Source of the DNA: Clostridia bacterium
Lineage (GTDB): Bacteria; Bacillota; Clostridia; Oscillospirales; Acutalibacteraceae
DNA length: 6,559 nt
Direction of reading: 5' to 3'
NCBI GenBank assembly: GCA_017382915.1
Contig: JAFNZJ010000008.1
Location: 1-6,559 of the forward strand
A program made the position numbers and the translations under genes. Below the pieces are notes generated by a model, which saw nothing but the letters and a program-made list of their open reading frames with translations, searched no databases and was not told where the DNA came from. Below, in pieces: positions 6,502 through 6,559 of the stretch; positions within the stretch are counted from its first letter, which is position 1, and every line of letters starts with the position of its first letter.

Positions 6502-6537
6502 AAAAAAACACGGTACCTTGCGGTACCGCGTTTTTTT
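6502..6537 (-). terminator. Rho-independent terminator upstream of the araC promoter
   Basis: Sixteen-base arms (6502-6517 and 6522-6537) surround a 4-nt loop. Read on the minus strand, the RNA has a GCAA (GNRA-class) loop and one G-U wobble, followed by seven T and then ATTACTTTTT. Read on the plus strand, the loop is TTGC, and the wobble becomes an A-C mismatch (6510 against 6529). The minus orientation is therefore the more stable. It would stop transcription arriving from a minus-strand gene to the right and insulate the araC-ktr promoter, whose -35 box starts 12 nt away. The arms carry GGTACC twice. Confidence 0.8.
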
Positions 6538-6545
6538 GTTTTAAA

Positions 6546-6559
6546 TTAGTCCTCGGTAG
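6546..6559 (-). other. Possible 3' end of a minus-strand gene continuing right
   Basis: Just before the terminator on the minus strand, the edge sequence can be read as ACC GAG GAC TAA (Thr-Glu-Asp-stop, stop at 6546-6548). An acidic tail ending about 9 nt from the terminator stem would be a natural gene end. Only three codons are visible and another frame also stops nearby (TAA at 6541-6543), so no product can be named. Confidence 0.2.

Noticed and set aside
1..6559. CRISPR array, insertion sequence, phage or defence module
   Set aside because: No regularly spaced repeats, transposase or integrase motifs, or defence-type domains were found on either strand; all coding space is accounted for by housekeeping, transport and regulatory genes.

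Overview
The window looks like chromosome from a low-to-moderate-GC Firmicute, most likely an uncultured gut-type Clostridia/Oscillospiraceae relative. This is inferred from strong GGAGG-type ribosome binding sites, a Gram-positive style central glycolysis gene order, a tRNA m1A22 methyltransferase of the TrmK family (mainly Firmicutes), and a Ktr-type (KtrA/KtrB) rather than Trk-type potassium system. No 16S gene or other decisive taxonomic marker is present.

Left part (1-3577, plus strand): the distal end of a glycolytic operon. It holds the C-terminal 97 codons of phosphoglycerate kinase, complete triosephosphate isomerase (tpiA) and complete cofactor-independent phosphoglycerate mutase (gpmI). 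After these come two genes outside glycolysis: a 66-residue DUF1858-type CxxC redox-disulfide protein and a tRNA adenine-22 N1-methyltransferase (trmK). Gaps shrink along the operon: 84 nt with a hairpin after pgk, 25 nt after tpiA, 11 nt after gpmI, and 1 nt before trmK, which has no Shine-Dalgarno of its own and is probably translationally coupled. The unit ends in a strong hairpin terminator at 3577-3618, which may also serve the convergent operon.

Right part (3613-6490, minus strand): a three-gene unit reading toward the glycolytic operon. From promoter to end it is an AraC-family regulator, then KtrB (the K+ pore subunit), then KtrA (the cytosolic RCK gating subunit). The gaps are 19 nt and 31 nt. 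A near-consensus sigma-A type promoter (TTGACA, 17-nt spacer, extended TGC-TATTCT) lies just upstream of the araC gene and may drive the whole unit. An almost perfect hairpin at 6502-6537 separates this promoter from whatever lies to the right.

Functionally, pgk, tpiA and gpmI cover lower glycolysis from triose phosphates to 2-phosphoglycerate. KtrA and KtrB form a potassium uptake channel controlled by nucleotides. I found no CRISPR array, mobile element, tRNA, rRNA or convincing riboswitch. The genes are largely ordinary; the points of interest are the redox-disulfide and tRNA-methylation passengers in the glycolytic operon, and the AraC regulator leading a ktr operon.
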